A stretch of DNA of 64,000 nt, from positions 1 through 64,000 of the forward strand of contig BDSI01000199.1 in the NCBI GenBank assembly GCA_003117195.1. Direction: 5' to 3'. The translations under genes were made by a program, and so were the position numbers. The notes beneath the pieces are model-generated. The model made no database searches. It had not been told where the DNA came from and was given only the letters and a program-made list of their open reading frames with translations. The DNA comes from Eudorina sp. 2006-703-Eu-15. Lineage: Eukaryota > Chlorophyta > Chlorophyceae > Chlamydomonadales > Volvocaceae. The stretch's first letter is position 1, and every line of letters starts with the position of its first letter. Below are positions 42,705-55,394 of the stretch, in pieces.

Positions 42705-44463
42705 ATGCGGTGTCATTACTTGTTGAGTACTCGCCGCTGGGCGATCTCACTGTGTGAATATGGTCGACGCGGACCACGTCGGACCGTCTGTAATTCGGCG
42801 GCGGCTTCGTCAGCGTCGTCGACTGCTACGCCATCTGCGGATTCAATAGCCGCATATGATCTGGTTGACTGGTTGCAAAGCAAACAAGGACGAGTCGATG
42901 GGGTGACCATGGCCAACCTTGCTGGTCGTGACGGCGCTTCCGGCTGGGGATTGAAGGCTGCGCAGGTGCGGGCAACTTTTCGCATGAGTCGTTGGATTGA
43001 CGTTCATAGTATTTGATCAAAATGTTTTAATTCTGGTTATACAGGATCTGGACCCGGGCCAGCGTCTCATCGTGCTGCCGGCGGCATGCCACCTTACCTA
43101 TGGGACACATGACGATCCGCGGCTGCTGGCGCTCATTGATAAGGTCCCTGACGAGCTCTGGGGCGCCAAGCTTGCGCTACAACTGCTCTTCCACCGGCTC
43201 CGTGGACCTGACTCACCGTTTGCCGCGTACATCGCCAACCTGCCCAAAGGCGTCCCCGGCATCCCCATGTTCTTCGGCAAGCGAGCCCTCGACCTCATCG
43301 ACTACCCGCCGGTATCTCAGCAGGTCCAGAAGCGCTGCAGATGGCTGTTTACGTTCAGCAAGCAGGTCCTGTCTCAGCTGCCCGGTACTCCGGAAGACCC
43401 ATTCGGCGGCGTGGCGGTGGACATTAACGCTCTCGGTTGGGCCCTCGCCTGCGTCAGCTCGCGGGCCTTCCGCACCCGGGGACCAAACCACCCCGCTGCG
43501 ATGCTGCCGCTGATCGACATGGCGAACCATTCCTTCACCCCCAACGCCGAGGTTCTGCCGATTGGTGGCGGCGCCTTGGGCCTCTTTGCAAAGTCAAAGG
43601 CAAGTGTTTCTGGGGTCGGTGGGGAACTGGGAGGGATGTTGGCTTTGCGCTTTGCATCGGCGCTTGGGTTCCGAGGTGCGGCGTGTGGAAGGGTCGGTGC
43701 AGCAAGGGGACGTGTCGCGGAGCGCTTGGGGCTTGGGCGTTGCTTCGGGATCCATCTGTTTTGGGCTGTACGGTTTGCTGTCGGCGCAACATTTTTTTGC
43801 TACGGACACTGTCTTCGATTGCGTCCGGCACCTTTGAAACTGTGACTGTTGCTGTCCTGGTTGGTTTGTACCCGTGCCTGTGCGACTTCGTGATCCGTGA
43901 TACGCCAGCGCGTCATTCAGCTGAGCAACTAATTGGACGTGTTTGCCCGCCCTCCCGCAGATGTCCGAGGGGGAGCCACTTCTGCTATCGTACGGGAAAC
44001 TCAGCAACGACTTTCTCTTGATGGACTACGGGTTCATTGTGCCGGACAACCCGTTCGACACTGTACAACTACGGTTCGATATCGGCTTATTGCAGGTGGG
44101 CAGCCAAGTGGTGTGCGCTTCTTTCTAGCATCAGCGCATCTCTTGTGGTGTGCTCCCAGAGCATCTCTTGTGGTGTGCTCTCGTGTCCGTGAGCGACAGC
44201 TTGTTCCATTGGATGTGTGGCGGGTTAGCGCCGCCCCCTTCACCCGCTGCGATTGCATGTCACCTCTGATGGAAATGCACGTCGGTCCTTTGGGGCTTCA
44301 CTCGTGTGATGGATGGGATGAGAGAAATGATGACACCAGCTGGCACCAGTCTGTGGGGGACGGGCTTCAACACCCCGCCCCCGATGATGTGAACAACTAT
44401 TGGAGCTGTCTGATCTCTCTCTGCCTCGAACGCACCCGTTGCCTTGCACAGTGTTTGTATGCG

Positions 44464-44497
<34 letters not shown>

Positions 44498-45895
44498 AAT
44501 CGTTACATATCTGCCGGGCCGACGCTGGCCGGGGGCGCTAACCCGCCCCATACGGGAGACCGCCGAAGCACTCTCCCCCGGATCCGGGGGAAAGGGGCGT
44601 AAGGGGCCTCTGTCCCCTCGCTCTCAACCAAGGGCGCGCGCCCGATCCCTGAGGATCGGTGACAGCTGTGCCCCCTCGAGGGATTGGGCGGAAGCCCATC
44701 CCGGGCGGTCTGCGCTTCGTGTGTGTGAAGCGCAACCGTGTGTGAAGTGCAACCGTGTGTGTTTGTACGTGCGTGTGTGAGTGTTGAGCGCATTCATACC
44801 TTTGAGCGCATTCACGCCTTTGCGACGCCAAACAGTCGATGCGGATCCTGCCGTACCGTACGACACGCACGGGAATTGTCTGGGACGTGTTAGCGCAGGA
44901 GCGCACGTGCTCCATAGGTGCACGAGCAATGCATCTATCCCTTGACTCACCTCGCGGGGAAATGACGACATATTGTTGGCACCAGATCGGAGTCACGTAC
45001 CTTGATGATTCAACATTGGCTGTAACTGATCCCCGGACTGCAACCTTGTTTTATTCTCACGTGGGCCCCGGATAGCTCTCGGATGCGAGCCAGCGATATA
45101 GTGATGCTGGCACACTCTCCCCTTGTCTCATTGCTCTGCATTTAAAAGTATAGTTGCATGTGATATCTGCAAACACGTTACCTTTTTGCTTGGGGAGCCT
45201 GAGGTCAGACATGATTTGTGCTTCACCGCGCTGTGTTTCCCACGCAGGCTGGTTGCCTCGTCGCCAATGTGACCGACGCGGCCGGCGAGCCGTTGGACCT
45301 CAAGCTCCTCCCCTGGCGCCAATCGCTCCTGACGGAGCTCGGACTCGCGGGCCCCAGTGCCAACACGGAGCTCAACCTCGGCGGTCCCGACCTGGTCGAT
45401 CGCCGACTGCTCGCCGCGGCTCGTGTGATGGTTGCGGGGGACGCCGGAGAGGTTGTGGGCCGCGGTGTGGAGCGGCTGTGCGCCATTGACCGGCCGCTGA
45501 GTCGGGAAAACGAGTCGGCAGCTCTGCGGATCGTTGCGGGAGTTGTGGCGGTGGCCCTCTCGAACTTTCGGACGACGCTAGATCAGGACCTGGCGCTGCT
45601 GGCCGGGGAGGTGCCACCGGCGGCCGCGGGTGGTGGTAGCAGTGTTGACGGCAGCGAGAGGGTAGGGGCCTCGGCGGCGCCGGAGCTGCAGCCCTTGAAC
45701 GGTGACGATGAGGTTTTGGCTGTTCGGTTCAGGGTGGAGAAGAAGCGGATTCTGAGTCGCACGCTGCAGCGCGTGGCGGCCTTGACGGCGGCGCTGTCGA
45801 GCAATCTGGAGCTGCGGCAGACAACGGGGGCGGCGACGGCCAAGAAAGGAAGCAAGCCGGCGCCCGCTACGAGCAAGGGTTTCGGCAAGAAATAA
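42705..45895 (+). CDS. SET-domain protein methyltransferase, Rubisco-LSMT-like, about 532 aa
   Basis: It probably methylates lysine in a plastid protein; Rubisco or aldolase are substrates known for the family. Exons: 42705-42965, 43045-43599, 43961-44095 and 45248-45895. The first about 45 residues are basic and Ser/Ala-rich with no acidic run (MRCHYLLSTRRW...), like a chloroplast transit peptide. The ATG at 42660 would add 15 residues. SET motifs are the GWGLKAAQ start, NHSFTPNAEV (the NHS motif) and LSYGKLSNDFLLMDYGF. Exon 4 encodes the C-terminal helical Rubisco-LSMT substrate-binding domain and a Lys-rich tail. Intron 2 starts with GC (AAG/GCAAGT); only that splice gives a phase match. 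Intron 3 (1.15 kb) contains a dispersed repeat. Confidence 0.88.
44476..44716 (-). repeat. 220-bp dispersed repeat, copy A, with (GT/CA)n tail
   Basis: 44498-44716 matches the complement of 20285-20504. The adjoining (GT)11 at 44476-44497 is the CA tail read on the other strand. It lies in intron 3 of the SET gene, antisense to it. Confidence 0.8.
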
Positions 45896-47549
45896 CCGCG
45901 GCTTCTTTTGTCTCCGGGCTGGCAGCAAGGTCCTCCGTTGGCATATGTTCCTCTGGGCAAGGAACGGAGCAGTTTGTTGCTGCCTCTCTAGGAGGTTTTG
46001 CTTATTTTCGCTGCGTGCTACTCTTCTGTACATTAATAGGATACACGCAGGTTGCGGTGGAGGGTTGATGGCCGATCAAATGCAGTCATGAAGAACTTAG
46101 GTTGCAGGTTAAAGTGTGCTCTGAGGTCAGGCAGTGACTCTAGGATTGCGTTTAGAGATATAGTCTTATGAAGGGTCCGATGGAAGTTTGCCGTACCGAT
46201 AGACCTTTGCCCGAAAATGGGAAAGCTCAATGGGTGTGCGCGCCATGGGCAGGTGAGCCGAGGTGTGTATCTGCATGTCGTTTGTTGTGCGCGTGCAGAC
46301 ACAACCTCTTCGAAAACGGACGCCAGTACCCCAATGAATGAATTGGATAAGAGCGAATCCGGAATGGACCTGGATAGTCGGTCGCTATTGGCGGAGCTCA
46401 ACGGAGGGTTGGCATGTTCCGCTGTGGTCCGCTCGCTACACGGTCGCTTGCCTGATTTGTATTTTGGAGCGCGAACCGCCGCGTCTTATGTGCAACGACG
46501 GTTGTTTATCGCAAACATCTCGATTGCGGTTCGGACATGGGCATACGGGAGGTATCCCGACAAGGGTGCACTCGTGCTGAGGTCGAGTACCTAGATACCT
46601 TGTTACGTAGTCATAAGGTATATGTCTCAAGATATGTCAACAGAAGATTTCTGCACACTTGAGAGTGCGTGACGAAACGAATTTGATGTTACCTTGTCAG
46701 CCGGAATGGCAATTATCGTAGCTGCCGATTGATGTACAGCGACTGTACAGGACTGTACGGTAAGTATTCAGGCAAATGTCATCATCCATGTGGCCTACTT
46801 GGCGTGTCACAAACATCACAGCATTATCGGTCCGGACATGCATTCGAGGTTACAGCTCCCGAGAGAAAATGAGCCGCAACGGATAAAATCCCTCACTGAT
46901 CTGCTCTCTCTGCGCAACTACTCTAATGAACCCCCCAACCCGATCAAATAAACATGTGGCCGGTACCGATGTGGCTGGCATGTGGGGCTCCGCGGCCCCG
47001 TCGGCATTCCCATGTGATGCACCGGGTCCCGTGTTCTGAGCAAACGAGCCAGCATTCGACCACCCGGGCTGCAAATCAGTGCGCCGCCAGGAGGCGCAGG
47101 CCACGGAACCGCCCCGCCAAACTGATGCGGTACAACCAACAGCAAAGCGCACAACTGAGTGCCGCGCGGCGCTGTCAGGCTGAGAGGTCAACCTGAGCCT
47201 CTGCCACCCGTTTTGTGTCGCACGGTGCCACAGCGGCCGTCACAATAGCCGCCCGAGCAACGCTCAAACCAAGCATCCCCCCTGGCCAGCACAGCCAGCA
47301 AAACCCCCAAAAGCCGCCACCCCCTGAGCCAGGCCAACCCATCCTTGGATGGCCCGACCAAACCCCACCCCATCGTCGTTCCGAAGAAAAAGGTTCATGA
47401 ATACAAAAGCTCACCAACCAGCAACACTTGCAACGTGCGCATCCCCTCAGCGGGAATACCACAGCGGTGCAGGTCACGAAGCACGACAGCAAACCGTCAA
47501 ACCGACGTAGTACCGCGCCGTAAACACGCCGTACGCACACATTCCCAGG
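45896..47549. other. Convergent spacer between SET gene and fructosamine kinase gene
   Basis: It contains both 3' UTRs. Frames at 46217-46594 and 46850-47191 show no recognised domain. Confidence 0.55.
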
Positions 47550-50500
47550 TCACGTGAGGCGCTTCAAGATGGACGCGCACTGCGAGTAGTAGCTGTCGCC
47601 GAACAGGTTCAGGTGGTTGAGGTAGTGGTAGAGGCGGTAGATCTCGGCGCGCTGCTCGAAGCCCGGGGCCCGCGGGATCAGCTCGTGGTAGGCCCGGTAG
47701 AAGTCCTGGCTGAAACCTGGGAGGGCGGGTGGGCGGCGCGGGGCCGACGGGGAAACCGCAAGTGGCGAGTTGGGTTGGAGAGGCCGTGACAGGGGCGGAC
47801 ACCGGCCGGGGCGGGGCAGGGGCCGGAGCGGCCGTGACAGGGGCAGGCACCGGCCGGGGCGGGGCAGGGGCCGGAGAGGGCCGTGACAGGGGCGGATACC
47901 GGCAGGGGCGGGGTGGGGTGGTGAGGCCATGACAGGGGCGGGCACCGGCAGGGGCGGGGCAGGGGCCGGAGAGGCCATGGCCGGGGCGGATACCGGCAGG
48001 GGCGGGGTGGGGTGGAGAGGCCATGACAGGAGCGGGCACCGGCAGGGGCGAGGCAGGGGCCGGAAAGAGGATGGGATGGGAAGAGGAGAGCTGAGGGCGG
48101 TGCAGCTGGGGCCATGGGGGAGAGGTCGGGGGCCGGGCGGGGGGGATAGGCAGCGGGCCAAGGTGAAGTGGCGACCGTTAAGGTGATGCGCTCATGCGGT
48201 TGTACTTTGTAGGCTTCCAAGTGAAGACCCGGTCCCCGCATACCCGCCCCGGCAGTCCATTGCCCATAGGACCCCGCTACGGCAGCTCCGTCGGGGCATC
48301 ATCACCCTCTCAGCCACTCCGACGATGGCTATGCAGCAACGGGCTGCACCCTGAAGTCTGGAGGTGCCGTATCAAGGCCCGGGTAGTGGTGGTTGCGAGG
48401 GTTGCGACTTGCGAGGGTTGCGGGGGTTGCGGGGGTGGCGTTGGTGGCTGTGGTGGCGGCGCTGCGGAGTATCGTAGGCCCAGGCAGGGAGGCCCAATCC
48501 CCCGCAGGTGTAGAACTGCAGAACTGCCGATACGGTGCAGATGAAGATGGCGGCCGGCTCCAACCCCCATGTCCACGTCCACGCCCACATGTAGGTGTCA
48601 GACCTGCAGCACTCCCTGCCTGGATCTCCGAAACCAAACCACCGCCGTGCTCTGCACCCCCCTGGGACCCAGTTCGGGCAATAGGTACGCCTTCACGCAT
48701 GCCGTATGTACCGCCTTCCCCCCCGGCATACCCTCCGGACCGTGGTGTGCGCCGCCAGGCAGGGGTGGGTACCTGCAGGGGCTGCGAGTCACCGCAGCGG
48801 CTTCACACCTGGAGTCCTAGGGCCTTGGATCTGGGACTCAGCCAACCGCATACACACGAACCCCCTCACCCGCACACCCCCTCACCCGCACACCACTCAC
48901 CCGCACGCCACTCACCCGCACACCCCCTCACCCGCACACCCCCCCTCACCCGCACACCACTCACCCGCACACCCCCCTCACCCCCTCACCTGCACACCAG
49001 CTCATCCCGAATTCCGCCTCGTGGTGCCCGAAGTAGGTGGCGGGGTCGAATATGGCGGGCTGGTCGCCCACCGCCCCGATGTTGCCGCTCCACAGGTCTC
49101 CGTGCAGCACGCTGGGCCGTACCTACGTACGACAGTGCCGAACAAGCGCAGCGCAAACAGTAACAGCACGGAACCGAGTCCCTCGTCAAGACCTGCACGC
49201 TCGTTCCGCGGATGTTCAAGGACTTGCGCAATCCAGCGCAGCTGGATTGCAGCGAAGGCTCATTCCGGCGCGCCCAATAAGTCCGCCGCACCCGCGCGCC
49301 TTGGGAGCGCACACTGGGGGCCCCGACCCCCCAACGGCCGCTGTGGATCTGGGGGCGTCCCCGCGGCCTGCTGCGCTGAGCGTGCCGGCCAAAACCCACC
49401 CGCCCCAGCCCTCACGTCTCACCGCCCTGGCAGTCAGCAGACAGACAGACAGACAGACAGACCGGGCTTTTGGTTTGCCCCTCACGTCGCACCCGCTCGC
49501 ATAGCCCGCTACCCGGGTGTGTCTGGGCTGTTTCTCTGTAACCTCGTTACCCGCCGGAAGGAGAGCGGGACACGCGTGTGTGACGCGCTCCGGGCAGTCC
49601 GGTCGTGTGCGGCCTGATCGCGGCCCCACTGTTACACGGGTACACGGGACGCGGCCTTGATGCCCGGGGTGGCGGGCCACCTTTGGACTCAGCGACGGAC
49701 TCAGTTGAAAGGAAAACAGCGACGCGTGGGGCCATAATGGGGCCGTCTGGGGCTATAGAAATGAGGCGGGTTCATCAAGGGGGGGGGAGATGAGATCAGC
49801 GCCGGGGGCCGGAAGGACTACCGAGTAACCCGAGGGACGCACTACGCCCGACCGGCAGGTACGCGGTTCTACGACTCAGCTCAGCTCAGCCGGGGCACCT
49901 CACCTGGACGCCCTCAAAGTACTTGGGCAGGTCGCTGCACAGCTTCTCACCCAGGCGTTTCAGCTGGGAGTCGCCTGCGGCGGGGCGGCGGAGGGGCGGC
50001 GGAGGGGCGGCAGCGAATCGGTATGTGTCTACCAGCAATACACATAGGGTGCCGTGAATGGCTTTGGACGGGCGGCGTGCGACGGGCAGCGGGCGGAAAT
50101 GGACGTCCTAGACGGCCTCCCAGATAAACACACACAGCCTGCGACGTGCCACCGCGCCCTAGACTTGGACCCTGCCGCACCCTCCCCCCCCCGGCCGGGA
50201 GGTTTGTAGGTTGGGGGTCCCTGGGCAGGGCTGCCGTGGTATGCTCTACCGGTGTTGCACCCATAAATTTGGCTCTCGGCTCGACCCGCCCCAATTGGCT
50301 GGAGAGAGGGGAGGAGGGAGCGACGGAGGGGACTTGCATTGGGACGCTGCAGGGCTTGTGTGCGACGCGCTTCGCGGGTGGGATTTCTGCAGCCCCCGAC
50401 AGAGGCGCTGCGGGGTGCTGCAGGGTCCTGGTCCTGAGTATCAATCAAGGTCGGGGGCGGCGGACCAATGCCATTTGCCATTGGCCAGTTGCCAAGCGGG

Positions 50501-52146
50501 TCGCACACAAGCCCCACCTCGGTCCTTGAGCGCCAACAGCATGCAACCCCTGTATTGATGTGTACAATGCACATTACGGTGCAGTGCAGTACCAGTGCAG
50601 TGCCGTACTGTGCCGTGAGCTGGGTAACACCATGCCCGCCCACCACCCCTAAACCCTCACACCCACCCCGCAGTTTTGCGTCGTCGACCGCGGTCGCTTT
50701 AATCCCAAGCCACCTCGCACCATCCCACCATCATACGACCCCATCCACCTCACCACGTAAGTATCTTTTTTTTTCTGGGTGTGCCTGGGCCTGTCTTTTG
50801 GGTTTATTTCCTTTTTCAATTTAACCCCATCCACCAACACCCACCCCAACACCACCCACCACCACCACCACCACCATGACCCCGCACCCCACCTCGCACC
50901 TGTCATCTGCAGCTGCGGCACCAGCCGCTTGTCCCGGAGGAAGGTCACCCAGTCGGAGGTCCAGCCGTTGAGCTGCGGGGTGCCCCCGATGGTGTTGTCC
51001 ACGGGGAACCCGAACTGCCCCGCGGCGGCGTGCTCCTCCTGGGGGCCCAGGAGCCAGGCAGGGGCGGCCATGGCATGTGGGTGTTTAATGATGATGAAAC
51101 CCGCCCAAGCAAATAATGTTTGTTTAGGTAAGAGACCCGCCCGACCCAAACCAAGCACCAATATGTGTGCAAATGTGTATGTGCACAAACAAACCCTCTA
51201 TGGTTCACGGCTGTGCCCGGGGACAAGGACAAAGAGCGCCCACCCTCAAGGCGCCATTCGCTTCCGCCGCCTCCACCTCCCCACCCCTTCGCTCCCCTCC
51301 ACTGGTGCCCTTGCCCGGGCCACCCGAGCCCCAACCCCAGCCCCGTCAGTTGAACTCTGATCGCCACCGAGCTGCTCGCCCCGAGGGACGCATTACGGCC
51401 GCGAGGGATGACCTGACCGCCGGCCTCCGCTTCACTCAGTCCCTCTCTCTCTTTGTGCCCTTATACCCAGCCTCGGCGCCCGCGCCCGGTCCCCTGCCCC
51501 CGGCTCCGTCCCCAGGTCCCCAGTCCCCTGCCCCCCATCCCCCGCCCCTTTTCCCGGCCCCAGTCCCCTGCCCTTTTCCCCTTCCCGGCCCCTTCCCCGC
51601 CCTTCCCCCGCTCCCTTCCCCCGGCCCCTTCCCCGGCCCCCTTCCCCCCCGCCCCCTAGGCCTCGCCCCCCGCCCCTTCCCCGGCCCCTTCCCCGGCCCC
51701 TTCCCCGGCCCCTTCCCCGGCCCCCTTCCGGCCCCCTTCCCCGCCCCTTCCCGGCCCTTCCCCGCCCCTTCCCCCGGCCCCTTCCCGGCCCCTTCCCCGG
51801 CCCCTTCCCGGCCCCGCTTCCCGGCCGCTCCCTTCCCGGCCCCTTCCGGCCCCTTCCCGGGCCCCTTCCGGCCGCCTTCCTTCCCCGGCCCTTCCCGGCC
51901 CTTCCCCGGCCCCTTCGCCGGCCCCTTCCCCGCCCCTTCCCCGGCCCCTTCCCGGCCCCCTTCCCCCCTTCCCCGCCCCCTTCCCCGGCCCTTCCCCGCC
52001 CCCTTCCCCGGCCCCTTCCCCGGCCCTTCCCCGGCCCTTCCCCGGCCCCTTCCCGGCCCTTCCCCGGCCCCCTTCCCCGGCCCCTTCCCCGGCCCCCTTC
52101 CCCGGCCCCTTCCCCGCCCCTTCCCCGGCCCCCTTCCCCGGCCCCT

Positions 52147-52184
<38 letters not shown>

Positions 52185-52258
52185 CCCCTTCCCGGCCCCT
52201 TCCCGGCCCCCCCCCCCCCCCCCGCCCCTTCCCCGGCCCCCCCCCCCCTTCCCGCCCC

Positions 52259-52301
<43 letters not shown>

Positions 52302-55300
52302 TTCCCCGGCTCCCCCTTCCCCGGCCCCCTTCCCCGGCCCCCTTCCCCCGCTCCCTTCCCCGGCCCCCTTCCCCGGCCCCCTTCGCGGCCCCTTCCCCGG
52401 CCCCCTTCCCCCGCTCCCTTCCCCGCCCCCCTTCCTCGGCCCCTTCCCCGGCCCTTCCCCGGCCCCCTTCCCCGGCCCCTTCCTCGGCCCTTCCCCGGCC
52501 CCTTCCCCGGCCCCTTCCCCGGCCCTTCCCCCGGCCCTAGTCCCCGGCTCCCTTCCCCTTTCCCTTGCCCAAGGCCTCGGCCCCCGCCCCCTTCCCCGGC
52601 CCCAGTCTACTTTCCCCGCCCCCTTCCCTGGCCCCCGCCCCCAGGCCTCGGCCCCCGCATCCAGGCCCCGGCCTCCTTCCCCAGCCCCCTTCCCCGGCCC
52701 CTGACCCCTCCCCCGGCCCCAGTCCCCAGGTCCTCGGCTCCACCTTGGGTGTGGCCAGGTGCATCAGCGCCAGGCCCCTCCCCAGCGCCGCCATGTCCAG
52801 CCGCCCCGACCTCATGTCCAGGTACTCCATCACGATGAAAGAGCCGCCCCGCCCCGCGCCCTCCAAGGGGCCGAAGTGGAACACCTGCAGAGAGATGACA
52901 TCAGAGGGGTAAGGGCCCCGGGGGATTGGGTACAGGGGCGTGGTGCGCGTGTCGGGGGAGAGCTCGTGGGGTTTGGAATTTGGATTTGGGAGTGCTGCGG
53001 GAAGACGTATCCGGGGAAGCAGGGCCCGAGCTTTCGGGAGCTGAGGGAGGGTGAGCGTGCGGGCGCCCTGCTGCGACATCGCCACCACCACGACCACTAC
53101 GGCGACCCTCCGCACGGTTCCATCCATCCCCGGCCACAGTGTGACCCTTAAGAGCTCTACGCCGAACCCGCAGATAGAAGCCAGCAGCAGCCTCGTGACG
53201 GCATCCCGAACCCGCAGCTGAGGGTCGGCCATGCACGCACGTGGGCCCCCACCCACCCCCATGCACCCCCACCCACCCTCCATGCACCCCCACCCACCCC
53301 CCATGCACCCCCACCCACCCCCCATGCACCCCCACCCACCCCCATGCACCCCCACCCACCCCCCATGCACCCCCCACCCACCCCCATGCACCCCCACCCA
53401 CCCCCCATGCACCCCCCACCCACCCCCCATGCACGCATGCACGTGTCCATCAATCTACACACGTGTCCACTTACCCACCCCCGCACGTGCCCACCCACCC
53501 ACCTGCGGAATCCGGAGCGTGTGGGTGTCTTCAGGGCGGCAGGGCAACGTGTGGGTTCGACAGGAAGCGTCCCCGTGGGGTGTGGAGTGGGGTGGGCAAG
53601 GGCGGGGCCGCGCGGCGGCGCGCAGGGCACAGGGCGTGGGCTCAGCGAGGGTCGTGCAGGCGGCACGAGGAAAGGCACCCCGGGGAGGGTGGCCAGCGAG
53701 GAGGGTGAGGCGGGGGCCGTAAGGGCGGCTGGTGCCGTGCGCGGTGCAAGATGCCATCCATTCCACTGTGGGGTTCCTCGTTGAGGCCATTGGTGTCCCG
53801 CGTAACCACTCGAGGCCGTGCCCTCAACACGACGGCAGCTCCCCATCAAGCTCCACAGCAGCCCGAAACCCGAATGCCGCCCTCCTCCTCCCCTTCTCCG
53901 TTTTGTCAATAAAGACAGCGAAACCGCAAAAGGGCAACACACCGATACCCACCCCCCCCCCTTCCCCCGCCCGACCAGGGCTGGATGCACGCACGAAGCC
54001 GGGCTTCCCGCCCGCTTCGAGGCAGGGAACACCACTTGGCTGACAAACGTCGCCCGTACTACACACAGCCGAGGGAACTCCTCCCCCGGAGTCCACGCCA
54101 GCCCCCCGAGTCGGCGCCAGCCACCGGGAGTCGCCCATACATATAGACGACCTGTCGGGCGGTTCGAGAAGCATAACGCCCACTCATCCCTCGAATGGAC
54201 GCCGCCGCCGCCGTTCCACATGGGCCCGATGCCCCCGACAACCCCCCGCCGTCAGCAGCCCAAAGTGCGGTCAGGCCCCTTCAGTCTATCCGTACTTACC
54301 GTACATGGCTTGCAACCCCAGCGCCTCCCCCCGGAACATGCCCTCGTCCCGCCCCAGCGCCGTCTTAACGAAGTAGCGGGAGCCGCCTGGCGGGTCGGGG
54401 CGGCGTGGGGGTGAAGGCGGCGTGGGGTCGGGTCTTGGAATGAATGCCAGCCCAGACACATACAGCGAGCCCGCCGGCGAAGGGCTGAGGGTGGGTGTGT
54501 AGGGGGCGTGAGTGCGCTGGGGATATGGATGTATTGGACAACATCCACGCGGGGGCTGTGGATGTGTACGCGGATGTACGGGGGCGCGTGGCGGATGTGG
54601 GTTCCATGAAAGACGCGCGCACGTCCCACGAACCCAGACGGACCAAGGCATCAAAACTTGACGGAGGGGGCTTGGCTTCTTCATCGCGGGGGTATGGAGC
54701 AGGCCGGCTGCGGCTGGGCTGCGGCGTGGCTGCGGATGGGCGGGTAAAAGGGTCGTGGGGGAGGGAGGGGGCAGACCAAGGGGCCAACGCAGAGACGGGC
54801 GGATGTCGACTTGCACGCCGGGACGACGGGGCCACAGATTCGGACGTGAAGGTCGAGGAGCCACACAACCACCCCGGCCCAGCCCTGGAGTGTCATCAGG
54901 ACGAAATGGCTCCACGACGAACGACGAGCCGGCGGCAGCGCAGCGTCGCGTCGGTTGGCGCTTATCGGTTGGATCTCTGCGGCTTAGCTGGTCCTTGGTC
55001 GTCGAGGTTGCCAGCCGCCGGTGCGGGTCCGGTGCACGGTCCACTCGGACACACGCAACAGCACCTTGGATGTGTGCGAGGGGGCGCGCGTGTGTCCGTT
55101 CGAAGAACCGGAGGGTGGGCATATGGGGCGGGGCAGCGACCATGCCGTTGGTCGCGATGAGGGCCTTCTCGGACAGCAAACCCTCCCCCGCTGGCTCAAC
55201 TCTATCCACCCTCCTCGGCTTGGGGTAGAGTATGTATGGAGCCCCCATCGCAGTATAGTAACTGGTAAGGCACACCTTGGGTCTCCACCACGTATGCGCT

Positions 55301-55394
55301 GCTCCAACCGCTGCCCGACAGGAAGTTCTCCCTCACCACCGGACCTGTGCCCAGGTTCTCCTCAATCCACTGGTTGGCTGCTGGGTGTCCAGCC
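47550..55394 (-). CDS. Fructosamine-3-kinase family protein (5' exon not found)
   Basis: The family phosphorylates ketosamines on glycated proteins, which leads to their removal. Exons in phase (minus): 55394-55276, 54386-54300, 53528-53503, 52884-52744, 51038-50900, about 49975-49905, 49122-48990 and about 47719-47550. Together they cover almost the whole kinase: WIEENLG near the start, FVKTALGRDEGMFRGEALGL (ATP-lysine region), SFIVMEYLDM hinge, FGFPVDNTIGGTPQLNGW, the catalytic HGDLWSGN, the metal-binding IFDPATYFGHHEAEFGM, and the C-terminal YRLYHYLNHLNLFG, close to plant homologues in order and spacing. Exon 3 has only 26 bp. The first exon, presumably short with the start codon or transit peptide, lies upstream of 55394 and I could not fix it. 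The introns are full of C/G-rich minisatellites. Confidence 0.9.
47785..48063 (+). repeat. 46-48 bp minisatellite in the last fructosamine-kinase intron
   Basis: About six units beginning GTGACAGGGGCGG and ending GGGCCGGAGAGGCC, with variants. Strongly G-rich on the plus strand. Confidence 0.85.
48866..48990 (+). repeat. 18-bp minisatellite (CCCCCTCACCCGCACACC)
   Basis: Seven or so imperfect units, running up to the splice donor of the HGDLW exon at 48990/48989. Confidence 0.85.
49437..49462 (+). repeat. (CAGA)n microsatellite
   Basis: Six CAGA units in a fructosamine-kinase intron. Confidence 0.9.
51470..52730 (+). repeat. 1.2-kb CCCCTTCCCCGG pyrimidine-rich minisatellite with poly-C runs
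   Basis: An array of short units built from CCCCTTCC and CCGGCC, with uninterrupted C runs of about 35 (52148-52182), 17 (52207-52223) and 42 bases (52260-52301). It fills most of the intron between the fructosamine-kinase exons at 51038-50900 and 52884-52744. The transcribed RNA would be GGGG-rich. Exact run lengths may be assembly estimates. Confidence 0.9.
53240..53440 (+). repeat. CCCCCACCCACC..CATGCAC minisatellite
   Basis: About nine units of 20-21 bp (CCCACCCACCCCCCATGCAC and variants), next to the 26-bp exon 53503-53528. Confidence 0.88.
53901..53949 (+). repeat. 45-bp block shared with 13307-13354
   Basis: Both read TTTTGTCAATAAAGACAGCG, then AACCGCAAAA, then GGCAACA with few differences. 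It marks an unclassified dispersed repeat, here inside a fructosamine-kinase intron. Confidence 0.7.

Noticed and set aside
46217..46594. 126-codon frame in the convergent spacer
   Set aside because: No recognisable domain, no partner exons, and located in probable 3' UTR/spacer.
48866..49005. CRISPR-like regular repeats
   Set aside because: Units are contiguous without spacers and lie in a eukaryotic intron; a minisatellite.
51167..52540. 457-codon Pro-rich frame on the plus strand
   Set aside because: A translation of the CCCCTTCCCCGG minisatellite in an intron of the minus-strand kinase gene; no start context or homology, unlike real Pro-rich wall proteins.
53231..53784. Overlapping His/Pro-rich frames
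   Set aside because: Translations of the CCCACCCACC..CATGCAC minisatellite in all frames.
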